Shown: in pieces, positions 18,365 to 27,744 of the stretch
Numbering within the stretch: the first letter of the stretch is position 1
How the letters are laid out: each line of letters begins with the position of its first letter
Assembly (NCBI RefSeq): GCF_015352985.1
Contig: NZ_JACYXF010000025.1
Location: 1-64,000 of the forward strand
Origin: Noviherbaspirillum malthae
GTDB taxonomy: Bacteria > Pseudomonadota > Gammaproteobacteria > Burkholderiales > Burkholderiaceae_D
Reading direction: 5' to 3'
DNA: 64,000 nt
The notes under the pieces: generated by a model
The model's database searches: none
The model's input: the letters and a program-made list of their open reading frames with translations, nothing else
Told to the model about the DNA's origin: nothing
Made by a program: the position numbers and the translations under genes

Positions 18365-18398
18365 ATCTTAGGAAAGCAATATGACGTTGGTGTGAATA
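18365..18398 (-). promoter_or_regulatory. Pho-box promoter of phoD
   Basis: Read on the minus strand: TATTCAC-ACCA-ACGTCAT (18398-18381), then exactly 10 bases, then -10 TAAGAT (18370-18365). The two half-sites are in phase at 11 bp. This matches PhoB-activated promoters in which the box replaces the -35. Confidence 0.75.
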
Positions 18399-18595
18399 CC
18401 GTTTCTATGCATGCCGTAGACAGTCGATGCAATAGCCGATAGGTTCGGACAACCTGAAATCCTGAAGCTAAAATTTGATTTCCCTTGATAGCCTTTACAA
18501 GAAAGCGCACCTGAACCGGCAGCAGGGGAAATAGGCGTCATTGAGCCAGGGAAATAAGTGGCTCGTTCATCTCTTCCATAACGGAGCCACAAACC

Positions 18596-19105
18596 ATGAC
18601 AACGATGGTCCATCGCCGCACTGTTGACTTGTCCTCGTACCCAGACCTGGTCGTCATTTACTTGGGCATGCGTGTCAATACCCTTGCGGGAATCAAAACT
18701 CTGTTTGGCTTTGGTCCCAAAATAGCGAAGTCAGTGGAGGCAATGCCAGATGGACTGCTGCTGCACGAAAATATCATGTTTTCCCTTTTCCCTCCTCACT
18801 TAGGCATGCGTCAGTATTGGCGTGACTTCGAGTCTCTTGAGACTTGGGCGCGCTCCGAGCCTCACCGTGCGTGGTGGAAGCAATTTCTACATGATTCCGG
18901 GGGAACAGGCTTCTGGCATGAGGCTTATTTTATGCAAGGCGGAATGGAAGCAGTTTATGATGATATGGCCTACGATACCGGCTTTCTGCGCTTTGCGAGG
19001 GTGACGGAGGCGCGAGGGAGTATGTTCTCCGCCCGTAGCCGCGCGCAGCGGGAGGGGAGTGCGACAACGGCAGCTCCCGTCGCTGAAGACAAGCTTTATC
19101 CTTGA
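18596..19105 (+). CDS. DUF4188 domain protein
   Basis: The 169-residue protein matches DUF4188 proteins over most of its length: FYLGMR-like start (IYLGMRVNT), DGLLLHEN, FPPHLGMRQYWRDFESLE, GGTGFWHEAYFMQGGMEAVYDD. The family has a ferredoxin-like alpha-beta barrel fold and is often annotated as monooxygenase-like, but its reaction is unknown. No signal peptide is seen. GGAG lies 9 bases upstream of ATG 18596. It is divergent from phoD. No Pho box is seen on its own strand, so it may not belong to the phosphate programme. Confidence 0.75.
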   Translation: MTTMVHRRTVDLSSYPDLVVIYLGMRVNTLAGIKTLFGFGPKIAKSVEAMPDGLLLHENIMFSLFPPHLGMRQYWRDFESLETWARSEPHRAWWKQFLHDSGGTGFWHEAYFMQGGMEAVYDDMAYDTGFLRFARVTEARGSMFSARSRAQREGSATTAAPVAEDKLYP

Positions 19106-19480
19106 TCCATCTACACCGATCAGCCCCTTGAACAACAGCGACCGGCTGCGCAATAATTATAAAAGGAGGAGCAGACATTCCGGCCTCGTGGACGGCAAAA
19201 GCCCGCCAACGTCAAAGCACTTTCCAGTGCAAAAATTTGACTAAGGTGCCGGCCACCCTAGTCCATCACAAACAGGAGCTGCCGGCGTCATCCAAGGTCT
19301 GGATCGTTAGCTGCCATCCTTACCTTCGCAACTCTTGCCGGAGCGAGCTGGAAGTGACCCGCCGCAGTAGCCCAGATAAAGATGCCGGCGTAACAATTCA
19401 ACGTGCCAAAGTTCTTCATGTCCGGGTGCTGTCTTGTGCTTTCATGCGGCAGCTCAAGAGTCGGTGCGCTTGAAATACTC
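19106..19480. other. Intergenic, no gene recognised
   Basis: About 375 bases between DUF4188 and the phosphodiesterase gene. Short open frames lack start signals. The probable promoter of the downstream gene lies at its right end. Confidence 0.4.
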
Positions 19481-19498
19481 CGGTCATCTACCTTGCAA
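19481..19498 (+). promoter_or_regulatory. Possible Pho box of the glycerophosphodiesterase gene
   Basis: CGGTCAT-CTAC-CTTGCAA keeps the CA of both half-sites 11 bases apart, but the second half is degenerate. CGTTAT follows after 10 bases and TTATCT after 12. It is weaker than the other boxes in the window. Confidence 0.4.
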
Positions 19499-19535
19499 AT
19501 AATCTGCGCGTTATCTTCAACACAAGGGAAATGAC

Positions 19536-20654
19536 ATGAAACATGCATGGAATGCGGCATTAGTAATGGGTGCTGTCGCCCTGACTCCATTTTCTGTACA
19601 GAGCGCCGAGATTGGCGTAAAGCAGGCGCAGCTTCCCGACAAGCTGGTCGTTGGGCATCGAGGAGCAAGCGCGCTGCGACCCGAACATACGCTTGCCGCC
19701 TACGAGAAGGCGATCGAGGATGGCGCCGACGTGATTGAACCTGACTTGGTCAGTACAAAAGACGGTGTACTGGTAGCCCGGCATGAAAACGAGATTTCCG
19801 GTACGACCGACGTCTCCAGCAAGCCCGAGTTCGCCTATCGCAAAACCACCAAGACGATCGACAACGTCGCAATCACTGGGTGGTTCACTGAAGATTTTAC
19901 GCTGGCGGAACTGAAAACCCTCCGTGCGAAGGAACGCATTCCCGCAAATCGTCCGGCAAACACTGCCTATGACGGACTGTATGAGATTCCGACCTTACAG
20001 GAAGTCATCGGTCTGGCGCAGCGCAAGTCGAAGGAAAAAAAGCGTACCATCGGCCTTTATGCCGAGACCAAGCACCCCAGTTATTTCCAGTCGATCGGCT
20101 TGCCGATGGAACGGCGTCTTGTGGACACTCTGCATGCCAGCGGTTACCACGGTAAGAATGCGCCGGTATTCATTCAATCGTTCGAGGTGGCTAATCTGAA
20201 GGAAATTCGCCAGATGACAGATTTGCCCATTGTGCAACTCCTGTCGGCCGCTGGCAAGCCCGAAGACTTCCGACTCGCAGGAGACAACCGTACTTATGCC
20301 GACATCGCCAGTGCGTCCGGGCTGTTCGAGGTAGCGACCTATGCGATTGGTATCGGCCCCGAGAAGAACATGGTCATCCCGCGTGACGCCAACAATAACC
20401 TGGGTACGCCAACGGCTTTAGTGAAGAACGCGCATGCGGCGAAGCTGCTGGTTCATCCCTATACCTTCCGTCCTGAAAATCCCTTCCTGCCTACGAATCT
20501 TCGTCTGGGCGACCCAGCATCGCCGTCGCAACGGGGTAACCTTGCAGCGGAGCTGGAAACGTTCCTGAAAACAGGCATCGACGGTTTCTTCACCGATGAC
20601 CCTGCCATTGGCAGGGCAGCACTCGACGCCTTTCCGAAAAAGGTAGAAAAGTGA
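19536..20654 (+). CDS. glpQ: Periplasmic glycerophosphodiester phosphodiesterase (GlpQ-like)
   Basis: The 372-residue protein has a Sec signal peptide (about residues 1-24, ending VQSAE). The GDPD TIM barrel is recognised from VGHRGASALRPEHTLAAY, IEPDLVSTKDGVLVARHE and TEDFTLAEL, carrying the catalytic His pair and metal-binding Glu/Asp residues. It hydrolyses glycerophosphodiesters to glycerol 3-phosphate and an alcohol in the periplasm. AAGGGA precedes the ATG. Its neighbours (PhoD, 5'-nucleotidase, PhoX) support a role in phosphorus scavenging. An imperfect Pho box lies upstream. Confidence 0.85.
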   Translation: MKHAWNAALVMGAVALTPFSVQSAEIGVKQAQLPDKLVVGHRGASALRPEHTLAAYEKAIEDGADVIEPDLVSTKDGVLVARHENEISGTTDVSSKPEFAYRKTTKTIDNVAITGWFTEDFTLAELKTLRAKERIPANRPANTAYDGLYEIPTLQEVIGLAQRKSKEKKRTIGLYAETKHPSYFQSIGLPMERRLVDTLHASGYHGKNAPVFIQSFEVANLKEIRQMTDLPIVQLLSAAGKPEDFRLAGDNRTYADIASASGLFEVATYAIGIGPEKNMVIPRDANNNLGTPTALVKNAHAAKLLVHPYTFRPENPFLPTNLRLGDPASPSQRGNLAAELETFLKTGIDGFFTDDPAIGRAALDAFPKKVEK

Positions 20655-20672
20655 CGTGAAACATTGACTCGA

Positions 20673-20719
20673 CTGCGCGGCCGGCTGCCCTGACGGTGCT
20701 CTTCCTATCGGCCGCGCAG
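20673..20719. terminator. Bidirectional hairpin between convergent phosphatase genes
   Basis: Perfect 11-bp arms CTGCGCGGCCG (20673-20683) and CGGCCGCGCAG (20709-20719) with a 25-base loop, between the 3' ends of the glpQ-like and 5'-nucleotidase genes. Confidence 0.5.
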
Positions 20720-20863
20720 CCATCATTACGTCAGTTTAACGAGCAAGTCAGAAATGAAAACCATACTTTGCATCAATGACTGGCAGGGGAGCCGTCTTGG
20801 ACGATGTCGGTCTCACTTTGCGAACAGTGGTCGGGAACCGAAATAGACGAATCCCTGAACCGC

Positions 20864-22756
20864 TCACGGATTCCCATTCGCGCCGGTCGGACAGGTTGCG
20901 CTGGCGCCAACGCGCTGGATGCGGGGCGTCCCTTGATCCTCTTTGATGCCCACTGCGTCATAGGGCCGCCTCGGTGCCTTGTACTTCGACAGGAAAGCAA
21001 CCAGTGCGTCGATGTCCTGTGCACTAACCAGTCGATTCGAGCCTTTCAGAAAGGTCGAGTAGCCATCGCCACCATCGGCCATGAAGTTGTTGACCGTCAC
21101 GCGATAGGCCTTAGCCGGGTCGAGCACAACGCCGTCTGCATCGACGATGATTTCGGTCGATCCGCCGACAGTCAATATGACATTGCTGATGCGTGCATCG
21201 CATCTCTTCGATCCATCCCAGGTGTACTTGAAACCATATGAAGGAATCATGAAGCGGGTGGTGGTTGCACCTTGTCCGCGGCAACCGGCAAATTGCTCTT
21301 CCAGCACATCTTTAATGTCCTTTGCCGTGAGCGTCATGGTGACCAGGCTGTTGCCGAACGGTTGTACGTCGAACGCTTCACCGTAGGTGATATTTCCGTT
21401 ACCCTCATTGGCAGCACTCTGTTCGAAGCCAAACCCGGGATTACGTACGCCGCCGCCGTTCATGAAAGCGATGACGGCATTGCCGGAGCCGGGTGTGCGC
21501 GTCGCATGGAGCTGCGAGTCCGCGATGAGGTTACCCGCCGGCATATTGCAGGCTCCGTCAACGCGAGTATTGGGTAGAGCGGCAGAGATCGAACCGATGA
21601 CCGCATTGGCTATCGGGGCTACGAGCGATTTATAGCCGTCCACAATCTTCGCCACCGCGGCATCTGCCGTGACTGTGGCGTCGTTGCGCGATACCAGACG
21701 ATTAGTCGCCTTGACCGCAGTAATATCTTTTGTGATGGGGTCGATTGTCACGTCAATGTCGGTCAGGAGACGTCCGAGCGAGCCCGCACTGGTAACCGGA
21801 ATGTTGCGGCCCGCCGCGTTCGCGAGCCTGCAGTTGTAGGCCGAGTGCGTGTGGCCACTGATCACGAGGTCAACTGCATCGTCGAGCTGCCGGACGATTC
21901 CGGAAATCGCTGAACCCGCCAAGTTCCCTTCGCAACCGTTGATGTCGGAAAGGCTGCCTGCCTGCACACCGCCTTCGTGAATCAGAACGACGATCGATTC
22001 AATACCTTGAGCGCGTAGCTCGGGAATCAACGCATTGACTGTTTGTGCCTCATCGCGGAACTCCAGGCCGGCAACGCCAGTGGGCGTAACAAGGGTAGGC
22101 GTGGCCTTGAGCGTCATGCCGATAAAGGCTACCTTGACATCGTTAAAGGTCTTGACGCCATAGGCAGGCAGGAGCGGCTTGCCAGTGGAGCTTGACAGCA
22201 CATTGGCCGACAGCCATTTAAATTTAGCACCTTCGAAGGGGACTGGTGTACCTACGGATGCACCCCTGCAGCTATTGGCATCCGTCTGATTTTCGGTCAT
22301 CTTGCATCCACCATTCTGCAGTCGCAGCAACTCGCCAACACCTTTGTCAAATTCATGGTTGCCGACCGCATTGAATTCAAGGCCAATGCGGTTGAGGGTT
22401 TCGACGGCGGGCTCGTCATGGAAGGCTGCGGAAATAAGGGGACTGGCCCCAACGAAGTCGCCGGCCCCGACAACGACATTGAGTGGATTCCGGCGCTTGA
22501 GCATTGCGACATGCGCGGCAAGAAAATCTGCACCACCGACTGCCGGACGCTCCGCTGCCGGTACTGCAGAGGTAGCACCATAGGTGCCAGGTGACTCGAG
22601 GTGGCCGTGATAGTCATTGAAACCGATAATCTTGATGGAAACCGGCACCTTGGATTCAGGAGTCACGGGTTCGTCAACGGCCGCGTGGCAACCACTGGAC
22701 CATGCAACGGCAATGGCGACCACACCGCAGGCTGCAGCAATATGAAAGCTTTCCAT
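20864..22756 (-). CDS. Exported bifunctional 2',3'-cyclic nucleotide phosphodiesterase/5'-nucleotidase
   Basis: The 630-residue protein contains the calcineurin-like metallophosphatase domain (GFNDYHGHLESPG, GNHEFDKG, VISGHTHS) and the C-terminal 5'-nucleotidase substrate domain (about residues 370-560). The N-terminus is a signal sequence ending SSGC, which may be a lipobox, so it could be a lipoprotein. It dephosphorylates extracellular nucleotides, releasing nucleoside and phosphate. ATG 22756 has AAGGA 8 bases upstream. A TTG at 22807 is excluded because it overlaps the -10 of the Pho promoter. It would complement the secreted nuclease encoded 13 kb away. Confidence 0.87.
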   Translation of the reverse strand: MESFHIAAACGVVAIAVAWSSGCHAAVDEPVTPESKVPVSIKIIGFNDYHGHLESPGTYGATSAVPAAERPAVGGADFLAAHVAMLKRRNPLNVVVGAGDFVGASPLISAAFHDEPAVETLNRIGLEFNAVGNHEFDKGVGELLRLQNGGCKMTENQTDANSCRGASVGTPVPFEGAKFKWLSANVLSSSTGKPLLPAYGVKTFNDVKVAFIGMTLKATPTLVTPTGVAGLEFRDEAQTVNALIPELRAQGIESIVVLIHEGGVQAGSLSDINGCEGNLAGSAISGIVRQLDDAVDLVISGHTHSAYNCRLANAAGRNIPVTSAGSLGRLLTDIDVTIDPITKDITAVKATNRLVSRNDATVTADAAVAKIVDGYKSLVAPIANAVIGSISAALPNTRVDGACNMPAGNLIADSQLHATRTPGSGNAVIAFMNGGGVRNPGFGFEQSAANEGNGNITYGEAFDVQPFGNSLVTMTLTAKDIKDVLEEQFAGCRGQGATTTRFMIPSYGFKYTWDGSKRCDARISNVILTVGGSTEIIVDADGVVLDPAKAYRVTVNNFMADGGDGYSTFLKGSNRLVSAQDIDALVAFLSKYKAPRRPYDAVGIKEDQGTPRIQRVGASATCPTGANGNP

Positions 22757-22806
22757 CAACAATGTCCTTGTCACGATCCGGGACCCCTCCCGGCTATCTA
22801 TTGACA

Positions 22807-22840
22807 AGTCTATGAGCCGGAGATGACGGTAACGTGACAG
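22807..22840 (-). promoter_or_regulatory. Pho-box promoter of the 5'-nucleotidase gene
   Basis: On the minus strand: CTGTCAC-GTTA-CCGTCAT (22840-22823), 10 bases, then TAGACT (22812-22807). It is one of the best matches to the classical CTGTCAT half-site in the window, and it decides the start codon of the gene. Confidence 0.8.
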
Positions 22841-23015
22841 AAGGTCCGGACCTTGTGTCGTAGCCCTCTAGGCTCATCATTAACAATCTGGCAAAATCGC
22901 ACGAAGATGCTGCACGCTGGGCTCTGAGAAGCCAATCGCCCGTCTTATCGGTTGATTTCACCAGGTTTCGGTTTGAATTTGAATTTTTGTTGCATGGCGT
23001 TCGATAGCCATTTTG

Positions 23016-23059
23016 GTGTCATGCGGATTCGCTACAGAGGTGCTCTATCCGCATGACAC
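23016..23059. terminator. 13-bp hairpin downstream of phoX (first copy)
   Basis: Arms 23016-23028 and 23047-23059 are perfectly complementary with an 18-base loop. It lies 28 bases after the phoX stop codon and may terminate or stabilise that transcript; no T-tract follows. Confidence 0.45.
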
Positions 23060-23086
23060 TTGTCGATGAGTCAGGATCGAATAACT

Positions 23087-24586
23087 CTAGCGGAGCGGGC
23101 CTTTGGCCCATGGGCCAAAGATGGCAAAGGTGATTCCAGGTGTCTGGATATTGACGAACAAGAAGCGACCCGTCGGATCGAAGCAGGCGCCGCAAAATTC
23201 GCGAGTACGATTGTCGCCGGCGGCTGAGGCTATCTTGCCTGCGGAGAGAACCTGATCGGGAGTCAGATTGACGTTGTTCTTTGCAAAAATATACGTCTGT
23301 CCTTTCTCGTTGATGCCCATTAGACGCTGACCGATTCCGTACCGATCTCCCGTTACGGCACCGCCATCTTCACAGAGCAACAGACCACCACGAGGACTGA
23401 CCGTCAGGTTGTCCCCCATGTTACCCACCAGGCTGCTGGGGCTTGAATAGATGCACTTCAATGTTTGCTGAGCAAGATTCAGTTCCCATACCGTGCCGCG
23501 TGACGCTGTGCCGCCGCTGGTATCCATCACATAGATTTTACCCTCGTAGAACCACATGCCTTCACCACGATTCATCCGCAGTCCGCCCTGCGTCCAGCCC
23601 TGAACGAAGGGCCCGGCAGCATTGGTGATCGTTTGTCCGTTCAGGCCGGTTGCATTGCCGCGATTCTGGTCAGGATTGTCAATGGTGATCCATTCCAGCG
23701 GGTAGCTGTCATCCACCGACACCGTGGCGAGATTGGCGTTATTGACACCCTTTACTTTAGCCATCTGCAGCGTGCCGCCCAAAGCCAAGGTGCCAGGCGC
23801 GCCCGGTGTGACGCTAGGGATATACCGATAGAAGCCTGACTTCCCGCTGCTGTCCTCAGTCATGTAGACGATACCGGTGACCGGATCCACTGCTGCGGCT
23901 TCGTGTGCAAACCGTCCCATGCCAACAATTGGACGTGACGACGTCTTGGCGGGATCTGCTGTCACTTCAAACACATAACCATGCTTGTTACCGGCAGAGC
24001 TGACGGCATCGGAACTGACTTCTTCGCATGTCAGCCAGGTGCCCCATGGCGTGACGCCGCCCGCACAGTTTGTTTGCGTGCCACCCAAGCTCGGCGACAT
24101 GCTGACAAACTTGCCGTCCCTGAAGACGATGTTCGTGGTTCCGCCACCGGCCATGTTAGAGGAAGTCCCGTTGGTACCGCCGTCATAGACGGCTGGCGCG
24201 CCAATGAAGTTTGACGGTGCAGTGAAGCCGATCTCATGGTTACGTACCAGAATGACGTCAACACGGTTTCCCTGACTGCTCGACGCCACGACGCCCATGC
24301 CGTCGTGGCCGCCGGGACAGGGCTGCCCGTTGGTCATTAAATCGCCTCTCCAGCCGAAGCTGCGATAGTTGAAGCCCGGCGGTAACTGCAGCAACGGCAA
24401 TCCGGTTGTAACATCGTTCACCGGGACGAGCTCACCATAGGGGCTATCAATCAGTTCAGTGGCACCTGCAGCCCAGGTATTACGTGATTGCATGGCGGCG
24501 AAGGCGGAAAGAAACGGCAATGCAGGTGCGCCTGCCATGCCCTTGAGGAGATTGCGTCGGCGTGCTGAAACATCGTTGTCGGTCAT
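23087..24586 (-). CDS. phoX: PhoX-family alkaline phosphatase (DUF839), Tat-exported, copy 1
   Basis: The 499-residue protein has a twin-arginine signal (ARRRNLLKGM) and the PhoX/DUF839 beta-propeller fold. Typical segments are LVRNHEIG, GGVTPWGTWLTCEE, GRFAHEAAAVDP, YMTEDS, GMWFYEGKIY and DNLTVSPRGGLLLCEDG. PhoX enzymes use Ca2+ and Fe3+ and release phosphate from many monoesters outside the cytoplasm. It differs clearly from the second PhoX at 40763: it is shorter and has no lipobox. A Pho-like site with a one-base-longer spacer lies about 95 bases upstream. Confidence 0.85.
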   Translation of the reverse strand: MTDNDVSARRRNLLKGMAGAPALPFLSAFAAMQSRNTWAAGATELIDSPYGELVPVNDVTTGLPLLQLPPGFNYRSFGWRGDLMTNGQPCPGGHDGMGVVASSSQGNRVDVILVRNHEIGFTAPSNFIGAPAVYDGGTNGTSSNMAGGGTTNIVFRDGKFVSMSPSLGGTQTNCAGGVTPWGTWLTCEEVSSDAVSSAGNKHGYVFEVTADPAKTSSRPIVGMGRFAHEAAAVDPVTGIVYMTEDSSGKSGFYRYIPSVTPGAPGTLALGGTLQMAKVKGVNNANLATVSVDDSYPLEWITIDNPDQNRGNATGLNGQTITNAAGPFVQGWTQGGLRMNRGEGMWFYEGKIYVMDTSGGTASRGTVWELNLAQQTLKCIYSSPSSLVGNMGDNLTVSPRGGLLLCEDGGAVTGDRYGIGQRLMGINEKGQTYIFAKNNVNLTPDQVLSAGKIASAAGDNRTREFCGACFDPTGRFLFVNIQTPGITFAIFGPWAKGPLR

Positions 24587-24681
24587 TGTTACCCCTTAGA
24601 TGATGCAATAGTAGGAATGGAGCGCGGCATCAAGGCCAATCGATGCGCGGGCAGAGAATCCCACTGGAAAGTTACGAGCTC

Positions 24682-24699
24682 ATGACAGCGAACGTGAAG
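24682..24699 (-). promoter_or_regulatory. Imperfect Pho-like site upstream of phoX copy 1
   Basis: The minus strand reads CTTCACGTTCGCTGTCAT. The second half-site is perfect, but the CA pairs are 12, not 11, bases apart, and no good -10 follows at 10 bases. Regulation by PhoB is possible but weaker in sequence than for neighbours. Confidence 0.35.
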
Positions 24700-24839
24700 T
24701 TTGATCTAGCGCTTTGAGCAACGAAACTGTGTGCCAGGCATCTTGGAATGTCTGGTATCGTCCTGGCCGGGTCCTGTTGAAGTAGCGGATAGATAGGGTT
24801 CACAAAATTCGCTGCATCAGACACTACGACAATGAGCAA

Positions 24840-25304
24840 CTACTGTTGGCGTCTCATATACCGAGTGCCAGTCAGGACTAGCAATGAACTAAAGGTCGTT
24901 AGTACCGCTGCCGCAAGTGCGCCGAAACCGACGAAAACCCCGCACAGGACTGTTACACCAATGCCAAGAATCGTGTAGCACTCGCGTTGCCGGCGTTCCC
25001 TCCATAGCCATACAGATGCGGCGGCACCGGTCAATCCGATCCACAGTGCTGTATCTATCAATGCATGAACAAGTAAACGATCTGGTACGCCAAGATGTCG
25101 AAAGATCGATATATAGATGGCGGCACATAACGTAGTCAACGCATATGCCGCAAGATAAGCTCGCGCATGCCCGTAGCCAAGAAAGGCCCCTAGGACGGTT
25201 GCGAGGGTCATGCGGTACGCCAGCGTCAATGCGTCCTGCAGCCAGACTGCCTCAAAAATTGGAAGCCCAGCCAGCGCCAGTGAACTGGCAAACGACGAAT
25301 CCAT
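24840..25304 (-). CDS. Integral membrane protein, possibly MgtC/SapB-like
   Basis: About 154 residues with four or five hydrophobic segments. The pattern of an N-terminal helix (MTLATVLGAFLGYG), two middle helices and a C-terminal glycine-rich helix (LCGVFVGFGALAAAVL) recalls the MgtC/SapB family, but I see no diagnostic motif and treat this as tentative. ATG 25304 is taken as start; a TTG at 25340 is possible. It lies between phosphate genes, but no Pho box is visible. Confidence 0.5.
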   Translation of the reverse strand: MDSSFASSLALAGLPIFEAVWLQDALTLAYRMTLATVLGAFLGYGHARAYLAAYALTTLCAAIYISIFRHLGVPDRLLVHALIDTALWIGLTGAAASVWLWRERRQRECYTILGIGVTVLCGVFVGFGALAAAVLTTFSSLLVLTGTRYMRRQQ

Positions 25305-25419
25305 TTTATCTGCAAACTTTCCAAAGTTGTCACGATGCAATCCATTACTGGATTCCGAATCAACAGGCTATTCAGCTTTCCTGATCTCTCACGCATTGAA
25401 CAAGGATTTACGCTATAAA

Positions 25420-25439
25420 TGTGTCAGGCACATGACACA
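25420..25439. promoter_or_regulatory. Palindrome TGTGTCA-N6-TGACACA, possible operator
   Basis: Seven-base perfect arms at 25420-25426 and 25433-25439 lie between the divergent membrane protein gene and a 31-codon ORF. The dyad form suits a dimeric regulator. Which protein binds is unknown. Confidence 0.4.
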
Positions 25440-25494
25440 GCAGACCTGCGCAAGCAGCGTTTGAGCCGGCTCTGCCTGTTTATCGGACTATTCC

Positions 25495-25590
25495 ATGCTG
25501 GTAGATCTTTTATTTTTCTTTTTATCTGGTGTCGGGCTCTGTATCGCAGTCGCTTTGCTTGCTGCCTTACTCTACTGGCTCAAGTTGTAA
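25495..25590 (+). CDS. Possible 31-residue membrane peptide
   Basis: The ORF starts MLVDLLFFFLSGVGLCIAVA and ends in a Leu/Ala-rich stretch YWLKL. It is almost entirely one or two hydrophobic spans. It has no clear ribosome binding site and is too short to match a family by eye. A palindromic site lies 56 bases upstream. It may be a small membrane protein or a chance frame. Confidence 0.28.
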   Translation: MLVDLLFFFLSGVGLCIAVALLAALLYWLKL

Positions 25591-25597
25591 TCAACGG

Positions 25598-25837
25598 TTA
25601 CCGCAGCGGGCCAGGCTTGTCCAGTCCGGCGACATACTTTGTTCTGGGAACAAGGCTGGTCGGTGACACATGCCGCAGTTCCTTCACCCATTGATCACCA
25701 AGACGATATAAAAACTCGATCGTCACTTCATTTGAATTGGCGCTTTGAACAATTCCAGGCAGCGTCCTTGCGAAGGCTTGCGACACCTCGGCGTGCCACG
25801 TCACCCGATCTCCCTTGTTCCATGTTCGCTTCTCCAT
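25598..25837 (-). CDS. Small conserved protein, tudor/HVA1-like fold suspected
   Basis: The 79-residue protein begins MEKRTWNKGDRVTWHAEVSQ; a KGDRVTW start followed by short beta-strand-like segments (GIVQSANSNEVTIEFLYRLG) resembles small SH3/tudor-type proteins annotated as hypervirulence-associated. GAGGT lies 5 bases before ATG 25837, which supports this start. No signal or membrane segment is seen. Its role is unknown. Confidence 0.6.
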   Translation of the reverse strand: MEKRTWNKGDRVTWHAEVSQAFARTLPGIVQSANSNEVTIEFLYRLGDQWVKELRHVSPTSLVPRTKYVAGLDKPGPLR

Positions 25838-26205
25838 CGTGTACCTCGCGCTTATCCCCAGCTTGTGCAACATGCAAAAGCCGATGGAACATCACATCAT
25901 GAGGCCGTATCCTTTCAATCTCTTGACATTGAGACTCTGCACGAGCAGAGAGTGGCCAATCATTGACACGGCACAGCGCATGCACAAAGTATGGGCGTGT
26001 GATCTGCAAATTTAGTTACGAACTGAACTCCATCCGGTGGCATCGAACTCGCACTTTCCGCTGATAGGTTAGTGCCGATCGGGCCGAAATGTTGCGCTTT
26101 GAAGACCAGAACTTTTGTTTGCATTCGTTGACGAAATGTCCATGCGAACCGTGCGCCGGCCTACGGGATGCACCAGTGAACCGAAAATAGCGGGAAGGCC
26201 TCATC
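25838..26205. other. Intergenic, promoter region of CYTH-CHAD gene
   Basis: About 370 bases with no supported gene. I looked for a Pho box ahead of the CYTH-CHAD gene and found none in phase. Confidence 0.4.
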
Positions 26206-27744
26206 ATGGAAATTGAACTGAAACTGCTTGCCGACGAATCCGACCTAGTCAAACTTGAGGACTTGCCTTTGGTTGAAGCCGTCTCGGTTGGCAAGCCGTC
26301 GATTGAGCACCAGTTGAACGTGTATTTTGATACGCCAGACCTTCAGTTGCACAGGGCGGGAATGGGACTTCGCGTACGGCATGTCGATAACCGGCGGGTG
26401 CAGACGCTCAAAGCAGCCAATCGAGTCACTGGTGGCTTACATCAGCGTGAAGAATGGGAAACCGAGATTGACGGCGACCGGCCCGACCTCATGGCTTTGC
26501 GTGAACTTGTCGGCAAGCAGTCGCCTTATGCTGAACTGATTGCCGCCCCCCAGCTTGCCGACCGTTTGCAACCCGTTTTTACTACCAAGTCGCAGCGTAC
26601 AGTGCGACAGCTTCGGCTGCGCACCGGAGAGGAAGTCGAGATGGCCATTGATCGGGGTGCGATCGAGCATGAGCGGGGCAGTGAAGCCATCTCTGAAATC
26701 GAGCTCGAACTGAAATCAGGAACGGCAGCTCATCTGTATGCGTTTGCTCTGGAACTGTTCGAGGCCGTTCCAATGCGCATCGGAATACAAAGCAAGGCGC
26801 AGCGTGGCTATGCCAGCCTGCGTCCGGAAGACAAGCGGATCGTCAAGGCGGAAAAGCTTCAGCTACACCCGTCGATGACCGTTGAAGACGCCTTCGAAGC
26901 AGTGGTGGCCAACTGCATGCAGCAGGTGCAAGGCAATACCGAGGGCGTCACATATGGCACAGATCCCGAGAGCGTGCATCAGATGCGGGTAGGGCTGCGC
27001 CGGCTGCGCTCCGCCCTTGATCTCTTTCGAGAAGCGATTGAATGTCCTTCAGTCCTACAAGAGGAATGGCGGTGGTTGGGCACTCAGCTAGGCGCGGCCA
27101 GAGACTGGGAAGTGTTGGCCGACTCGACCCTGTCGCATATCGAAGACAAGCTTCCATCCGATGTGGACGTTGCGAAGCTGAAAGAAGCCGCCCTGGCACA
27201 GGCGAAAAGGAATCGTGATACAGCGGCGCAAGCCGTCAATTCGCCCCGTCATACACGCCTGCAATTGCAGTTTGCCGAGTGGATGACGGCCAAGGGCTGG
27301 CGTAGTTCTTTGCCGGATGCTTCGGCATCGGACGTCGATCTGCCGTTGAAGAAGTATGCAAAGCAGGTTCTCAAGCATGGCGAGGCGCGCTTGCTCAAAC
27401 GCGGCAAGCGTTTGAGGGACAACGAACCCGAGTCGCGTCATCGCGTTCGCATCGCAGGCAAGAAGGCACGCTATGCAACCGAATTCTTCGGCTCTCTCTA
27501 TCCTAAAGGCAAAGTGAAGGACTATGTGTCAAGCCTGTCCGACTTGCAGGAAGAACTCGGTTGGCTCAACGATGCGGCAGTCGCCATCGGACTGCTTGGG
27601 CAACTGCAGGCAGGTGATCCTCATGTTGCCTCCAGCGCCGCGTTTGCACGGGGTTACCTGTATGCATGCGTGTATAACGACCATGCACACCTGATGCAGC
27701 TGTGGAGCCGATTTGCCGACGTGGACCCGCCTTACAAGCACTAA
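26206..27744 (+). CDS. CYTH-CHAD domain protein, polyphosphate-associated
   Basis: The 512-residue protein has an N-terminal CYTH triphosphate-tunnel domain (starts MEIELKLL with the ExExK signature; later EIELELKSG) of about 200 residues, and a C-terminal CHAD domain (about 225-505) rich in His, Arg and Lys on helices (HQMRVGLRRLRSALDLF, RHRVRIAGKKARYATEFF). CYTH enzymes hydrolyse triphosphate or polyphosphate ends and CHAD binds polyphosphate granules. AAGG lies 7 bases before the ATG. The PPK2 gene just downstream on the other strand supports a polyphosphate role. Its 3' end overlaps the DUF3562 gene by 4 bases. Confidence 0.88.
   Translation: MEIELKLLADESDLVKLEDLPLVEAVSVGKPSIEHQLNVYFDTPDLQLHRAGMGLRVRHVDNRRVQTLKAANRVTGGLHQREEWETEIDGDRPDLMALRELVGKQSPYAELIAAPQLADRLQPVFTTKSQRTVRQLRLRTGEEVEMAIDRGAIEHERGSEAISEIELELKSGTAAHLYAFALELFEAVPMRIGIQSKAQRGYASLRPEDKRIVKAEKLQLHPSMTVEDAFEAVVANCMQQVQGNTEGVTYGTDPESVHQMRVGLRRLRSALDLFREAIECPSVLQEEWRWLGTQLGAARDWEVLADSTLSHIEDKLPSDVDVAKLKEAALAQAKRNRDTAAQAVNSPRHTRLQLQFAEWMTAKGWRSSLPDASASDVDLPLKKYAKQVLKHGEARLLKRGKRLRDNEPESRHRVRIAGKKARYATEFFGSLYPKGKVKDYVSSLSDLQEELGWLNDAAVAIGLLGQLQAGDPHVASSAAFARGYLYACVYNDHAHLMQLWSRFADVDPPYKH

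Noticed and set aside
25420-25439. Palindrome considered as a Pho box
   Set aside because: Half-sites GTGTCAG and ATGACAC keep the 11-bp phase, but no -10 follows at 10 bp and the symmetry is dyad, not direct repeat. Kept only as a possible operator.
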